Assembly: GCA_013373595.1 (NCBI GenBank)
Contig: JABXHO010000038.1
Span: 27,424-91,423 of the forward strand
Reading direction: 5' to 3'
DNA from: Flavobacteriales bacterium
Lineage (GTDB): Bacteria; Bacteroidota; Bacteroidia; Flavobacteriales_D; Crocinitomicaceae
Length of the DNA stretch: 64,000 bases
The position numbers and the translations under genes are program-made. The notes under the pieces were generated by a model. The model did no database searches. It was given only the letters and a program-made list of their open reading frames with translations, and was not told the DNA's origin. Shown piece after piece: positions 17,289 to 26,781 of this stretch; positions within the stretch are counted from its first letter, which is position 1, and the number at the start of each line of letters is the position of its first letter.

Positions 17289-18626
17289 ATGAACAAACTG
17301 ATAGTTTTTCTGAAAAGAAGTTCACTGATCCTTATTTTACTGAAGTCTTCCTTAAGCTTCAGTTGTGATAGCACGCAAACAAGACAGGAATGCCTTGATA
17401 TTCATCACCATTGGCTGAATGAGGCTTATGTGCTTACGCAAAACTGTGTGGGATTTTCGGCACCTGTTAGCGGACGAGCTTACGGCTATTTTTCCATTGG
17501 AATGTACGAAAGTAACGTCGAGTTTCTGCCTGAAATGAAGTCGCTTAGTGGACAGTTAATCGGATATAATCGTACTGTTTGGTTGGATGAAACAGAAGAT
17601 TTGAACTGGAAACTTGTCGTAAATAGTGCCGATCTTGAGTTACTGAAATACTTCTATCGAAATATGCCGCCAGCGAATCTCGAACAACTCAATACCATGG
17701 GGGATTCCATTCAAAAAGTACATGGACGAAAAACGGCATCCAAAAAGAAGAAAAAATCCATTGCTTATGGTATAAAAATCGCTCAAGAAATTATCGAATG
17801 GTCGAAGCTTGATGGCGCAGACACGGCTTTTCAAGATAATTATCCAGATGAATTTCAGCCGCCGCAGTGTAAATCATGCTGGACGAAAACAACACCGGGT
17901 TATTTACCAGCGCTCTTGCCTTACTGGGGGAATAATAGTTCGTTGCTAGCTGGAGCTCAGGATGTCGCTCAATTATGCGAGGTGTTCACTTTTTCTACCG
18001 ATTCCTCTTCGTTTATGTATGATCAGGCAATGATTGTCCTGAACAATTCAAAAGATGATGACCCGAAATATGAACGCATTGCGGAATTTTGGGATGATGG
18101 AGCTGGATATTCGGGAACGCCGAGTGGACATTTCTTTTCGGTGGCGCAATCCTTGGTGATCCGTGAAAATCGACCCTTGGATGAAGCCTTGGAACTCTAT
18201 GTAAAACTGGGAGTAGCGGTCAACGAAGCGTTTATTTCAGCGTTTGCATTGAAGTACAAATTCAATTTTATCCGCCCGATTTCGTACATACAAAAATACA
18301 TTGATCCGCAGTTCAATACACGGATCGCAAGTCCTCCTTTCCCTGAGTTTCCTTCGGGACATTCGTTTCAATCTGGAGCGGCATCAGAGGTAATGAAATC
18401 AATACTTTCAGATACAATCCCGATTATAGACTCCACGCATGTGAATCGCTCAGACATTGACGGCACGCCGAGAAACTACTCGTCCTTTACGGAGATGTCG
18501 GAAGAAATTTCGATTTCTCGCTTGTATGGAGGGATTCATTTTCGGGAAACCTTGGATATTAGTCTGGATTACGGACGAAGAATCGGACGATACGTCGCCC
18601 AAAATTTAAAGTGTAGAAATGAATAA
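17289..18626 (+). CDS. Vanadium-dependent haloperoxidase/PAP2-like secreted enzyme
   Basis: Member of the vanadium haloperoxidase and acid phosphatase superfamily; the known reaction is H2O2-driven oxidation of halide or phosphate-ester hydrolysis. The 445-residue protein has a signal peptide. All residues that hold vanadate in the fungal chloroperoxidase have counterparts with the same spacing: Lys322 and Arg329 in KYKFNFIRP, Ser356-Gly357-His358 in PSGHS, and Arg411 with His417 in RLYGGIHF. The active site thus looks complete. The gene overlaps the CRTAC1 gene by 8 bases, an association seen in other marine Bacteroidota. Halide preference cannot be read from the sequence. Confidence 0.85.
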   Translation: MNKLIVFLKRSSLILILLKSSLSFSCDSTQTRQECLDIHHHWLNEAYVLTQNCVGFSAPVSGRAYGYFSIGMYESNVEFLPEMKSLSGQLIGYNRTVWLDETEDLNWKLVVNSADLELLKYFYRNMPPANLEQLNTMGDSIQKVHGRKTASKKKKKSIAYGIKIAQEIIEWSKLDGADTAFQDNYPDEFQPPQCKSCWTKTTPGYLPALLPYWGNNSSLLAGAQDVAQLCEVFTFSTDSSSFMYDQAMIVLNNSKDDDPKYERIAEFWDDGAGYSGTPSGHFFSVAQSLVIRENRPLDEALELYVKLGVAVNEAFISAFALKYKFNFIRPISYIQKYIDPQFNTRIASPPFPEFPSGHSFQSGAASEVMKSILSDTIPIIDSTHVNRSDIDGTPRNYSSFTEMSEEISISRLYGGIHFRETLDISLDYGRRIGRYVAQNLKCRNE

Positions 18627-20253
18627 GCTTGCTTGGATCATTTTTGGCTTTGCTTTTTTTCTGTCGAATGAAAATCTAAGAGCGCAATACTTCGAGGAGG
18701 TAAGTGCGAAGGTGGGAGTCGATTATACGTATCCGGGAAACGATTTTCAAATGGTAGGCGGCGGACTCATGGTCATTGATGTCAACAATGATGGATGGGA
18801 AGATTTTTTTCAATCGGGCGGAGTATTTGACTCTAAACTCTGGTTGAATCAACATGGAACGTTCGTTGATGCCACCGAGAGATATGGATTGGATGCATTG
18901 AAAGGCTATTTTATTCAAGGAGCTTTTTGCGCGGATTTCAACAACGACGGATACCAAGATTTTTTCGTGGTGAATTACGGAACAGGAATGAGTCGTGGAG
19001 ACAAAAAATCACCTGCACTTTTGAAAAATATCAATGGATCTCATTTTGAAATTGTCGCGGTAGACGATGTATTACCACCAGGGAATTTTTCATCAGCATG
19101 TCTGGGAGATGTGAATAATGATGGCTGGGTCGACATCTATCTGACCAACTACGTTGCTTCTATGGGAGCACGTTACGATTCAAATGGCGTAGAAATTGGG
19201 TACAATCCAACCTGTTTCGAAAACAAGTTACTCATCAATAAGAAAGGGGAAGGTTTTGTTGAAATGGCGGAAAGCTACGGGCTTGATGACGGTGGCTGCG
19301 GATTATCGGCGAGCTTCACGGATTTCGACCAAGACGGAGACGTTGATTTGTTGCTCTTGAATGATTTTGGTGAGTGGACGGAACAAGGGAATCGCTGTTT
19401 TCGAAATGACTTTCCCAAAGAATCATTTACCGATGTTACAGATCAATATGGCTTTGGACGTGAAATGTATGGAATGGGAATCGGACAAGGTGACTACGAT
19501 CAAGATGGCGACCTCGATTACTACATCACCAATATTGGAAGAAACTGCTTATTTCAAAACGAAGGGGATTCCTTCAAAGAAGTAGCGAGAGATTTGAACA
19601 TTGATAACACCTACGCGTACGATTCGGTGTTTGGAACGAGTTGGAGTGGGCTGTTTTTCGACGCTGAATTTGATGGTGATCTCGATCTGTATCTTTCCAA
19701 AGGAAATGTAGCTACACTTGTTCCAAAAGCTGCGTTGAGTGATGCAAATCGCTTTTTCCTGAACAACGAAGGCTCATTTGAAGATCATACAATGAAAAGT
19801 GGAGTAGGGGATGTTTTGTCCCATCGCGGTTCAATTCTATTTGATTACGATAAGGATGGCGATTTGGACATTGTTTCATCGGTGGTAAAGTTGCCATGGA
19901 GTGCCTTCGCGAACAAGGATCAGAAAATCAAGGTGTACGAAAATCAGTTAAAGGCGAAGAACTGGATTGGCATTAAATTGATTGGAACGGAACCGATTAA
20001 TCGGGATGCATTCGGAAGCAGTGTGCTGTTCGAGCATCAATCGAAACGTATGCTACGCGAAGTAGATGCCGCAAGTGGATTGTCTTCCCAATCGTCGCGA
20101 ATTGTTTACTTCGGATTAAATGACAGCAAGAAATTGGAAAAGCTAACCGTCAACTGGTCGAATGGAGAAAAGACGGAATTAAAACGCCTTCGCGCCAACC
20201 GTGTGTACGAAGTCACCTTGAATGGTGGCGTACGTGTTCAAAAAGAGAAATAA
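18619..20253 (+). CDS. CRTAC1-family FG-GAP/VCBS-repeat protein with ASPIC/UnbV domain
   Basis: Secreted calcium-binding propeller protein of 544 residues. After a signal peptide (ending near LRAQ) come at least seven FG-GAP-type blades, each carrying an EF-like loop: DVNNDGWED, DFNNDGYQD, DVNNDGWVD, DFDQDGDVD, DYDQDGDLD, DAEFDGDLD and DYDKDGDLD. The C-terminal part, with IGIKLIG and then SSRIVYFGLND, is the ASPIC/UnbV domain. There is no T9SS sorting domain. Overlap with the haloperoxidase gene indicates coupled synthesis; the propeller may serve as a surface scaffold or partner of that enzyme, which is inference. Confidence 0.87.
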   Translation: MNKLAWIIFGFAFFLSNENLRAQYFEEVSAKVGVDYTYPGNDFQMVGGGLMVIDVNNDGWEDFFQSGGVFDSKLWLNQHGTFVDATERYGLDALKGYFIQGAFCADFNNDGYQDFFVVNYGTGMSRGDKKSPALLKNINGSHFEIVAVDDVLPPGNFSSACLGDVNNDGWVDIYLTNYVASMGARYDSNGVEIGYNPTCFENKLLINKKGEGFVEMAESYGLDDGGCGLSASFTDFDQDGDVDLLLLNDFGEWTEQGNRCFRNDFPKESFTDVTDQYGFGREMYGMGIGQGDYDQDGDLDYYITNIGRNCLFQNEGDSFKEVARDLNIDNTYAYDSVFGTSWSGLFFDAEFDGDLDLYLSKGNVATLVPKAALSDANRFFLNNEGSFEDHTMKSGVGDVLSHRGSILFDYDKDGDLDIVSSVVKLPWSAFANKDQKIKVYENQLKAKNWIGIKLIGTEPINRDAFGSSVLFEHQSKRMLREVDAASGLSSQSSRIVYFGLNDSKKLEKLTVNWSNGEKTELKRLRANRVYEVTLNGGVRVQKEK

Positions 20254-20260
20254 CAGAGGA

Positions 20261-20908
20261 TTAGTTCTGTCCCAAGTCCTGCATGATCACATAACCTTCA
20301 GGAACTTTAGTGTAGAAGATGTTTTCTTTGTCTTCCAATGTGAATTCGATGTTCGATGCTGTAAAGTGCATTTCTACTCCTTCAGCTACGGTAAAGAATT
20401 CCAAGGGGAATCCAGGAATCAGTGAATTTGAAATTTGCTGCCCACTGATGTCGATATCAACTTCTTCGGTGTACCAGTAAACCGATTTCATTCCGTTCAC
20501 AGTAACAATTGCCTTCTTACAGTTGTAGCCAAGAATCACCTTTTCTTCGTCCACCAATTCAACCGAACTTTCAGGTTGTGGTTGAACGTTCGCAGTATCG
20601 ACCGTTAACGTACGCGTTGCAAATTTCCCGATTGCTCCACTCATTAAACTCAAGGTTGTGTTTGTGGATAAATCAACTACAGCGGAAAGTTTGTACAATC
20701 TACCCATCTCAAAATCAACACGTGAAAAGTTTTGGGTGAAGAAGATTTCCATTTTACTGTTGCGCAAAAGTCCAGCTTGTTGTTTCGCCTTCATTGTTGT
20801 GTCAACCGCCTTCACGTCGATTGAGTATTGAAGATAACCTTCTGTTTCTTGTGCAGAAGCCGAAAAAAGAACTGTAAAAACAGTAAAAAGCGTTAAAATG
20901 TGTTTCAT
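20261..20908 (-). CDS. Secreted GLPGLI/DUF4412-like protein
   Basis: A 215-residue exported protein: signal peptide MKHILTLFTVFTVLFSASAQ, then a beta-rich domain starting EGYLQYSIDVKA. The block VILGYNCKKAIVTVNG followed by VYWYTEEVDI is typical of the GLPGLI and DUF4412 families of Bacteroidota, which are abundant but of unknown function. It is convergent with CRTAC1 (7 nt apart) and lies downstream of the OmpA gene but has its own -7 element right at the start codon. Confidence 0.65.
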   Translation of the reverse strand: MKHILTLFTVFTVLFSASAQETEGYLQYSIDVKAVDTTMKAKQQAGLLRNSKMEIFFTQNFSRVDFEMGRLYKLSAVVDLSTNTTLSLMSGAIGKFATRTLTVDTANVQPQPESSVELVDEEKVILGYNCKKAIVTVNGMKSVYWYTEEVDIDISGQQISNSLIPGFPLEFFTVAEGVEMHFTASNIEFTLEDKENIFYTKVPEGYVIMQDLGQN

Positions 20909-20912
20909 AGAA

Positions 20913-20920
20913 CAAATATA
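20913..20920 (-). promoter_or_regulatory. -7 element immediately upstream of a start codon (possible leaderless transcript)
   Basis: TATATTTG on the minus strand, a full match to TAnnTTTG, ends only 4 nt before the ATG at 20908. Transcription normally begins several bases past this element, so the mRNA may start at or next to the ATG. No -33 TTG at the usual distance. Confidence 0.4.
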
Positions 20921-20983
20921 ATGAATTCTAAAACCAGTAATTTATATGGTTTTGTTTGAGCTTATTGAAAAAAGCATGCCATT

Positions 20984-22618
20984 TTACTTCGCAATCAATT
21001 TGATGCGTGCGTACCTGTTCTGAGCGTGCATCTTTTCGGAGCACCAACCGCAGTCGTTTAGCGGTTGACTGTACCCAATTCCAACAGTGTCAATTTGATC
21101 AGCAGCAATTCCTTTTTTAACGAGTGCCTCTTTAAGCGCCATTGCACGTTTCTCACTGAGTTTTAAGTTGTATTTCTTCGATCCACGCTTATCTGTATGA
21201 CCTTCGATGACAATTCGACTTTGTTTGTTGTTGTTCAAAAAGGTAATTAATTGAGGTAACTTATCGAGGCTATCATTCAAGTTGTACTTGTCAAATTCGA
21301 AATAGAAAATAGGTACTTCAAATGAGTTCACGAAGGCGAAAAATTCCGATGAATCTGGTTTTTCTACTTCAATTACTTCTCGCTCGATGACGTATTCAAT
21401 GAAATACATGTCATCATCTCCAGCTCCTCCCTTGCGATTCGATGTGTATCTGGCTGTACTATCAGAATAATACTGAAAGTTAAATTCGTCTCTCGGGCCA
21501 TTTACAGGAGACAATACGTGCTCAATTTCTCCAAATCCATCGGCTGTAATTTTCGATTTGTAGACATCCAATCCTCCGAAACCGGGGAGACCGTCTGATG
21601 AGAAACTGAAAAGACTGTCATCGAGAAAGATAGGATACATTTCATCAGCGTCCGTATTGAACTTCGAGAGAGGAGTAGGCTTTGTCCAAGTTCCTCCATT
21701 CAATTGACTCATGTACAAGTCCGCTCCATTTGTTTTGGGACCAACTTTTGAAAAAATGAGTTGATTTCCTTCGCTGTTCAAAGCTCCGTGAGCGCACGAG
21801 GTGGTGTCTTCATATCCTGAGTACTTCCACGGTTGTAATTCACGAATGCTTAGCGTCGATTGATCGAAGATGCCTTTGTACAAGTGCGGAACCATGTCAA
21901 TTGGCTCTCTTGAAAGTGGACGAGCAACTGTTACCCATACCTCGGAAGTCGTTTCGTTCAATGTAAATGACGTAATGGCCGCGTCTCTAAACTCTTCGTC
22001 GAGCGTAATGATGGTTGGCTCATTGTTGATGCGTACGAAAGGACGAGCAAGAACAAGTTCGGCATCGTTGATTTTTGATGCTGTTACAAATGATCCGGTG
22101 CTGTCTTGTCCAACTTCGCTGAATTCAATGACACCTTGATCAAGGTACTTTTCTCCGGTGATATTCGCCTTTGCATTGTTTCCTTCAAGTAAACGATTCC
22201 GTACAATATCGGCAGGAATTTCTGAGGTCACCAAATCACAGGACGCAATTTTGTGCTTTACGTCGTACTCGTTATCCAAGGATTGATACTTCAAATAGGA
22301 GACACGAGCCTTGTCGTAATTTCCAACTCCAAAATTCGCTTCTCCATTCATGAAATAGAAGAATGGCTCTACTTTAGGCGTTTTCAGTAGCGAATCAGAA
22401 ATGGGGAGACAATTTTTGAAATCTCCCGTGATGTAGTAACCATATCCCAAACGCTTATATTCTTCCAGAGGAAGAGGCATTTCTCGGGCGATCTCAGCAA
22501 ACATTTCTGTTGATCGCTCATATTCGTATTTGAAGAACAACTTATTCGCTTCACGAATGGATTGTCCCCATGATGCCAGCGATATGCAGCAGGCAATAGT
22601 GAGCAGAGTGGTTTTCAT
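20984..22618 (-). CDS. TPR/beta-propeller/OmpA-family outer-membrane protein (PorE-like)
   Basis: Periplasmic or outer-membrane-associated protein of 544 residues that probably grips peptidoglycan. A signal peptide and a TPR-like region (about 20-130) lead into a PD40/WD40-type propeller (about 150-400, with SFSSDGLPGFGGLDVYKS). The C-terminal OmpA domain (about 425-544) has FYFEFDKYNLN, IVIEGHTDKRGS and LSEKRAMALKEAL. The domain order is like that of the T9SS protein PorE, but genes of this type also accompany SprB/SprF cassettes generally. Last gene of the operon, 25 nt after the PorP/SprF gene. It may anchor the cassette's outer-membrane partner to the wall. Confidence 0.83.
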   Translation of the reverse strand: MKTTLLTIACCISLASWGQSIREANKLFFKYEYERSTEMFAEIAREMPLPLEEYKRLGYGYYITGDFKNCLPISDSLLKTPKVEPFFYFMNGEANFGVGNYDKARVSYLKYQSLDNEYDVKHKIASCDLVTSEIPADIVRNRLLEGNNAKANITGEKYLDQGVIEFSEVGQDSTGSFVTASKINDAELVLARPFVRINNEPTIITLDEEFRDAAITSFTLNETTSEVWVTVARPLSREPIDMVPHLYKGIFDQSTLSIRELQPWKYSGYEDTTSCAHGALNSEGNQLIFSKVGPKTNGADLYMSQLNGGTWTKPTPLSKFNTDADEMYPIFLDDSLFSFSSDGLPGFGGLDVYKSKITADGFGEIEHVLSPVNGPRDEFNFQYYSDSTARYTSNRKGGAGDDDMYFIEYVIEREVIEVEKPDSSEFFAFVNSFEVPIFYFEFDKYNLNDSLDKLPQLITFLNNNKQSRIVIEGHTDKRGSKKYNLKLSEKRAMALKEALVKKGIAADQIDTVGIGYSQPLNDCGWCSEKMHAQNRYARIKLIAK

Positions 22619-22643
22619 ATGTGTGGAGGATTCGTGTCTAAAC

Positions 22644-23594
22644 TTAATAGCGTGGAGAGTAGATACGATTGCGTTTCAACCAAGGAGTTTTACTTCTTCT
22701 GTTCAAACGTGAAAATACTTGATATTCGAGGAACACTTCGTGCGATCCTGAAGAATAATCGCCGATGTCAGAAAGGGTATAATCATAAGAATATCCAATT
22801 CGCATCGGTCCAATTTGTCCTCCAATCATTGCTACGATAGCATCTTTATGTCGGTAAGAAGTTCCCATCCAGAAAACGCGCTTGTATTCAAGAATCAATG
22901 AACCGTCTACTTGAAAGTTCGTTGTTTCAATCATTTGGGCGAGGGTAGAGGTCTTGAGCAAAAAGCGTTCGTTCAAAACAAAATTGTATCCTGCCAAAAG
23001 GTAGTACGTTCTTACCAATGGGTTCGTAAATGGAATGTTGTAGTCGTACAAATCGCGTTTCAATTGAACGAGGTTGTGCGCTGAAATTCCTGCATATCCG
23101 CGGTTTTTGTAGTGATAATACACCCCAACATTCGCATCTGGTACCAATTGATTATTGAAACCACGAAGCACAGCTGGATCTTCAGGTAGGTACGTCGTTA
23201 GCTGATTCACGTCAATCATGTGTTGCGTGAGCGAGATTCCCAGACCAAAACCAATCTGATGAGTTCTACGACTGTCCAATTTCAAATGATAGGCTGTATT
23301 GAAGTCGAAACCAGTTCTTCTGCTAGGTCCAGCAACATCGTTAAAGAACAATCCACCGATGGCCATTTCGTCGGAAAGCATGGCGTGACATGAAGCCGAT
23401 TGAGTTGTTGGAGAGCCAGGATAGTTTACCCATTGCTTTCTGTAATTCAACTGGATTGGGATATAATCTTTGGCTCCAGTGGCACCCGGGTTCACGAGCA
23501 TCTCATTGAACAAATATTGGGATGTAAGCGCAATTTGCTGTGCTGAAGCACTAGCAGTAAACCCAATAAAAATGATGAATAAATACGTTTTCAT
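22644..23594 (-). CDS. PorP/SprF-family type IX secretion outer-membrane protein
   Basis: Predicted outer-membrane beta-barrel of 316 residues with a signal peptide ending ASAQQ. The start LTSQYLFNEMLVNPGATGA and RKQWVNYPGSPTTQ are hallmarks of the PorP/SprF family. In Flavobacterium, SprF is needed for secretion of the adhesin SprB, and genes of this family sit next to their cognate type B cargo. Here it follows two type B adhesins with a 6-nt gap, so it most likely serves one or both of them. Confidence 0.9.
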   Translation of the reverse strand: MKTYLFIIFIGFTASASAQQIALTSQYLFNEMLVNPGATGAKDYIPIQLNYRKQWVNYPGSPTTQSASCHAMLSDEMAIGGLFFNDVAGPSRRTGFDFNTAYHLKLDSRRTHQIGFGLGISLTQHMIDVNQLTTYLPEDPAVLRGFNNQLVPDANVGVYYHYKNRGYAGISAHNLVQLKRDLYDYNIPFTNPLVRTYYLLAGYNFVLNERFLLKTSTLAQMIETTNFQVDGSLILEYKRVFWMGTSYRHKDAIVAMIGGQIGPMRIGYSYDYTLSDIGDYSSGSHEVFLEYQVFSRLNRRSKTPWLKRNRIYSPRY

Positions 23595-23600
23595 TTTTTC

Positions 23601-26600
23601 TTATCTTAAGATTGTAATTGTTCCTTTTAAGTTTTCTCGATCTGGGACTCCGAGATTGATAACCCAGTAATAAACGGCAGCTGGTGATTCAGCTCCTTTT
23701 GATCTTCCATTCCATGGTTCGTATAAACCTTGTGAGTGGTAAACACGAGTTCCCCATTTGTTGAAGACTTGTACATCTGCATCTGGATAGAGCTCCATGT
23801 TGTCGATAACCCATGTGTCGTTGTAGTTGTCTCCATTTGGAGAAAATGCCGTCACAGGATCAATACATCCATTTTCGTCTTTTGATACAAACACCGAATC
23901 AACACCTGTACACCCAAGAACATCGGTAACGATAACGGAGTAGTACTGATTGGAAAGTTGAAGGTTCACATCTGAAATATCACCATTCGACCATAAATAA
24001 GTGTACCCTTCATTTCCTCCGATAGGATAAACAAAAGCGATTCCGTCATTTTGGTCGATACATGTAACAGGTGTATGATCAAAACTCATGGTGATCTCGT
24101 TCGGCTGTCCGAGTTCTACTGTAATCGAATCTTGACATCCTTTTGTATCCGTAGCAATGAGTGTATAAATATCGCTAGGCACATTGATAAGGTCTTCAGA
24201 GGTTGCTCCGTTCGACCAAAGTGTAGTATATCCAGGATTTCCTCCTGTAATGTCCACGTTGATGTTACCATCTGATCCTTGGAAACAACTTACTACGTTA
24301 AAGTCATAGTCGATAACCAATTCTTCTGGCTCAGGAAGAACAAGGAACATTTCGTAGAAACAGTTATTCGAATCAAGAATTTCTAATTGATATGTTTCGG
24401 CAGGGAATCCAACCAAATCTTCTGTTTGAGCAGACAATGCAAAGTTCGAATTGAACCATGAAAAGCTATATGGCGCTGTTCCTCCGATTGGAGAGATGTC
24501 GATAATTCCGTCGGATAAACCGAAGCATGTAACAGGCGTAATCGTTTCATTGAGCGTTACAGCGTCTGGCTCTTCCACAAGAAGTACATCAGACAATTGA
24601 CAACCGTTGAAATCCGTTGCTGTAAAAATGTATGTTCCTGCAGTAAGATCGATGATTGTGGAAACAGTATCTCCATTCGACCACTGATAGCTGTATGGAG
24701 AAGTACCACCATTCACGGTAAGATCAATTTCTCCATCCGTTCCATTTTTACAAAGAACATCAGTAACAACTGCTGAGTAAGAAAGACTTTCTAACGGTTC
24801 CGTTAGTTCCAAATTATCGTCGATCGTACACCCATTCGCATCAGTTACTGTTACAGAATACAATCCCGCGGTGAGCAAGTTAATATCTTGTGTAATGGCA
24901 GAAGTGTTCCAAGAATAAGTATAGTTCGGAACTCCACCCGTTACGGTTAAGTCAATTGATCCTGTATTGTCCCCGTGACAAAGAATGTTAACTCCGTCCA
25001 TTGTTGTAGCGAGTGCAGGAGGCTCGTTAATATCCACAGTATCAACAAACGTACATCCATTTTCATCCTCAATTTCGAAACGATACGAATCGGCAGGATA
25101 TCCAACTAAATCTTCCGATTGAACACTCAAGTTAAAAGTTGAATTTGACCATACAAAGGTATAGGAACCTGTTCCTCCCGTTGGTGTTAAATCAATGATT
25201 CCGTTTGATTCGCCAAAGCAATTCACATCTGTAATTGTGCTCGTAGCCGTAAGTGGGGAAGTAGGTTCGTTGATCGTTACAGCATCGTTGTACAAACAAC
25301 CGTTCGCGTCTGTCACAGTATAACCATAGGTTCCCGCAAGTAAATTTGTAATATCCTCAGTGGATTGACCCGAAGTCCATGATACAACGTAACTAGGTGT
25401 ACCTCCAGAAATTGTTAGGTCGATTGATCCTGTATTGTCTCCGTGACACAAAACATCAACAGAGCTAAAGATGACCGTAATAGGTACGGGTGGTTCCGTA
25501 ATTTCTTGAGATATTGAGGCAATACAGTTGTTTGCATCTTCAACAACACATGTGTATGTCTCAGCAACCAATCCACTCAGGTCTTCAGAAGTTCCAATTG
25601 ATACTGAATTAGAATTGGTCCAAGCGAATGAATACGTTCCGACACCTGTTCCTCCGGAAACAGATAAATCAATTTCTCCATCATTTCCACCATTACAACT
25701 TACATGGGTTGGTATGGTAGATAAAGCCAAAGCAGGTGGTTGATTCACTGTTGTAACTGGAATATTGAGTTGACATCCTTTTGAATCTGTAACTGTTACC
25801 GAATAGTCGTCAGCAACTACATTGCTTAAGATCGGTCCAGACTCAGCAAATAGGGTCGTACTGTTCGACCACTGGTATGTGTATCCAGGCGTTCCTCCAG
25901 AAGGTGTAAATTCCAAACTTCCTGTGGCATCACCGTTACACAAAACGTCTGTAGTACTAACAACTCCTGATAAAATGGTTGGTTGTGCGACGTTGTACGA
26001 ATTGAAAGAAGTACAGCCGTTGGCATCTGTAACTGTGACATCATATACTCCTGCACCCAATCCAACAAGATCTTGGGTTGTTTGCGCATTACTCCAAGAA
26101 TAGCTGTAAGACGTTGTACCACCTGAAACCGTAATGTCGATCGCTCCATTTGTTCCTCCAAAACAAGAAGGGTTCGAAATAGATGCTGATACCGCCATAG
26201 GTTCATTGGGCTGATCGATGATGAAGTCTTTACTTGCTGTACACAGATTTACATCAGTAACCGTCAATGTATAATTTCCGGCTAAGGCACTGGTTAAATT
26301 CTGAGCTGTAGAAGAGGTCGGACCTGTCCAATTGAATGAGTAATTTGGCGTTCCTCCGTTAATCGTTGTATTGATTTCTCCTGTTGCTTGAGTGGAGCAG
26401 AGGACATCGGTAACAGAACCACTAATGGAAATAGGATCTGGTGAATTGATAATCACTCCACCCGTAACAACACATCCTGTTGTTTCATCTTTGATGTTAA
26501 CAGTATATCCGCCTGCAGGTAGATTTGAGATTGTACTCGAAGTTTGCGTACCACTTTGGATCACTCCATTTGACCACGTGTATGTGTATGGACCAAAACT

Positions 26601-26777
26601 AGGCACAATGATCGAAATCGTTGCCTGTCCGTCAAAAGCTCCGTAACACGAAACGTGTTGCGCTGTTGCTTGAATCGTTGGACAGCCAGGAGGAGGTGTA
26701 CTGCCATTATTTGCAGAAACAATTCCCGATAAAAATGACCCGAAAAAGAGAGTTAAAATTGCTTTTTTAATCATCAC
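23601..26777 (-). CDS. SprB-like repeat adhesin with T9SS type B sorting domain
   Basis: Secreted surface protein of 1058 residues. A signal peptide is followed by 12 tandem units of about 80 residues, each with a Cys-containing start (such as TDVLCHGDNTGSIDLT), a GGTPSY turn and a WSNG strand: the SprB repeat. The last ~95 residues, with FSPNGDNYNDTWVIDN, VFNKWGTRVYHS and AVYYWVINL, form the gliding-motility-associated type B C-terminal domain. It is a shorter paralogue of the adjacent 1549-residue protein: the two share the last repeat and the tail closely. Probable role is surface adhesion or motility; ligand unknown. Confidence 0.9.
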   Translation of the reverse strand: MMIKKAILTLFFGSFLSGIVSANNGSTPPPGCPTIQATAQHVSCYGAFDGQATISIIVPSFGPYTYTWSNGVIQSGTQTSSTISNLPAGGYTVNIKDETTGCVVTGGVIINSPDPISISGSVTDVLCSTQATGEINTTINGGTPNYSFNWTGPTSSTAQNLTSALAGNYTLTVTDVNLCTASKDFIIDQPNEPMAVSASISNPSCFGGTNGAIDITVSGGTTSYSYSWSNAQTTQDLVGLGAGVYDVTVTDANGCTSFNSYNVAQPTILSGVVSTTDVLCNGDATGSLEFTPSGGTPGYTYQWSNSTTLFAESGPILSNVVADDYSVTVTDSKGCQLNIPVTTVNQPPALALSTIPTHVSCNGGNDGEIDLSVSGGTGVGTYSFAWTNSNSVSIGTSEDLSGLVAETYTCVVEDANNCIASISQEITEPPVPITVIFSSVDVLCHGDNTGSIDLTISGGTPSYVVSWTSGQSTEDITNLLAGTYGYTVTDANGCLYNDAVTINEPTSPLTATSTITDVNCFGESNGIIDLTPTGGTGSYTFVWSNSTFNLSVQSEDLVGYPADSYRFEIEDENGCTFVDTVDINEPPALATTMDGVNILCHGDNTGSIDLTVTGGVPNYTYSWNTSAITQDINLLTAGLYSVTVTDANGCTIDDNLELTEPLESLSYSAVVTDVLCKNGTDGEIDLTVNGGTSPYSYQWSNGDTVSTIIDLTAGTYIFTATDFNGCQLSDVLLVEEPDAVTLNETITPVTCFGLSDGIIDISPIGGTAPYSFSWFNSNFALSAQTEDLVGFPAETYQLEILDSNNCFYEMFLVLPEPEELVIDYDFNVVSCFQGSDGNINVDITGGNPGYTTLWSNGATSEDLINVPSDIYTLIATDTKGCQDSITVELGQPNEITMSFDHTPVTCIDQNDGIAFVYPIGGNEGYTYLWSNGDISDVNLQLSNQYYSVIVTDVLGCTGVDSVFVSKDENGCIDPVTAFSPNGDNYNDTWVIDNMELYPDADVQVFNKWGTRVYHSQGLYEPWNGRSKGAESPAAVYYWVINLGVPDRENLKGTITILR

Positions 26778-26781
26778 TAGC

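Noticed and set aside
25826..26206. 126-codon minus-strand frame inside the 1058-residue adhesin
   Set aside because: Alternative frame of a repetitive coding region; such frames arise in register across the repeats and lack signals.
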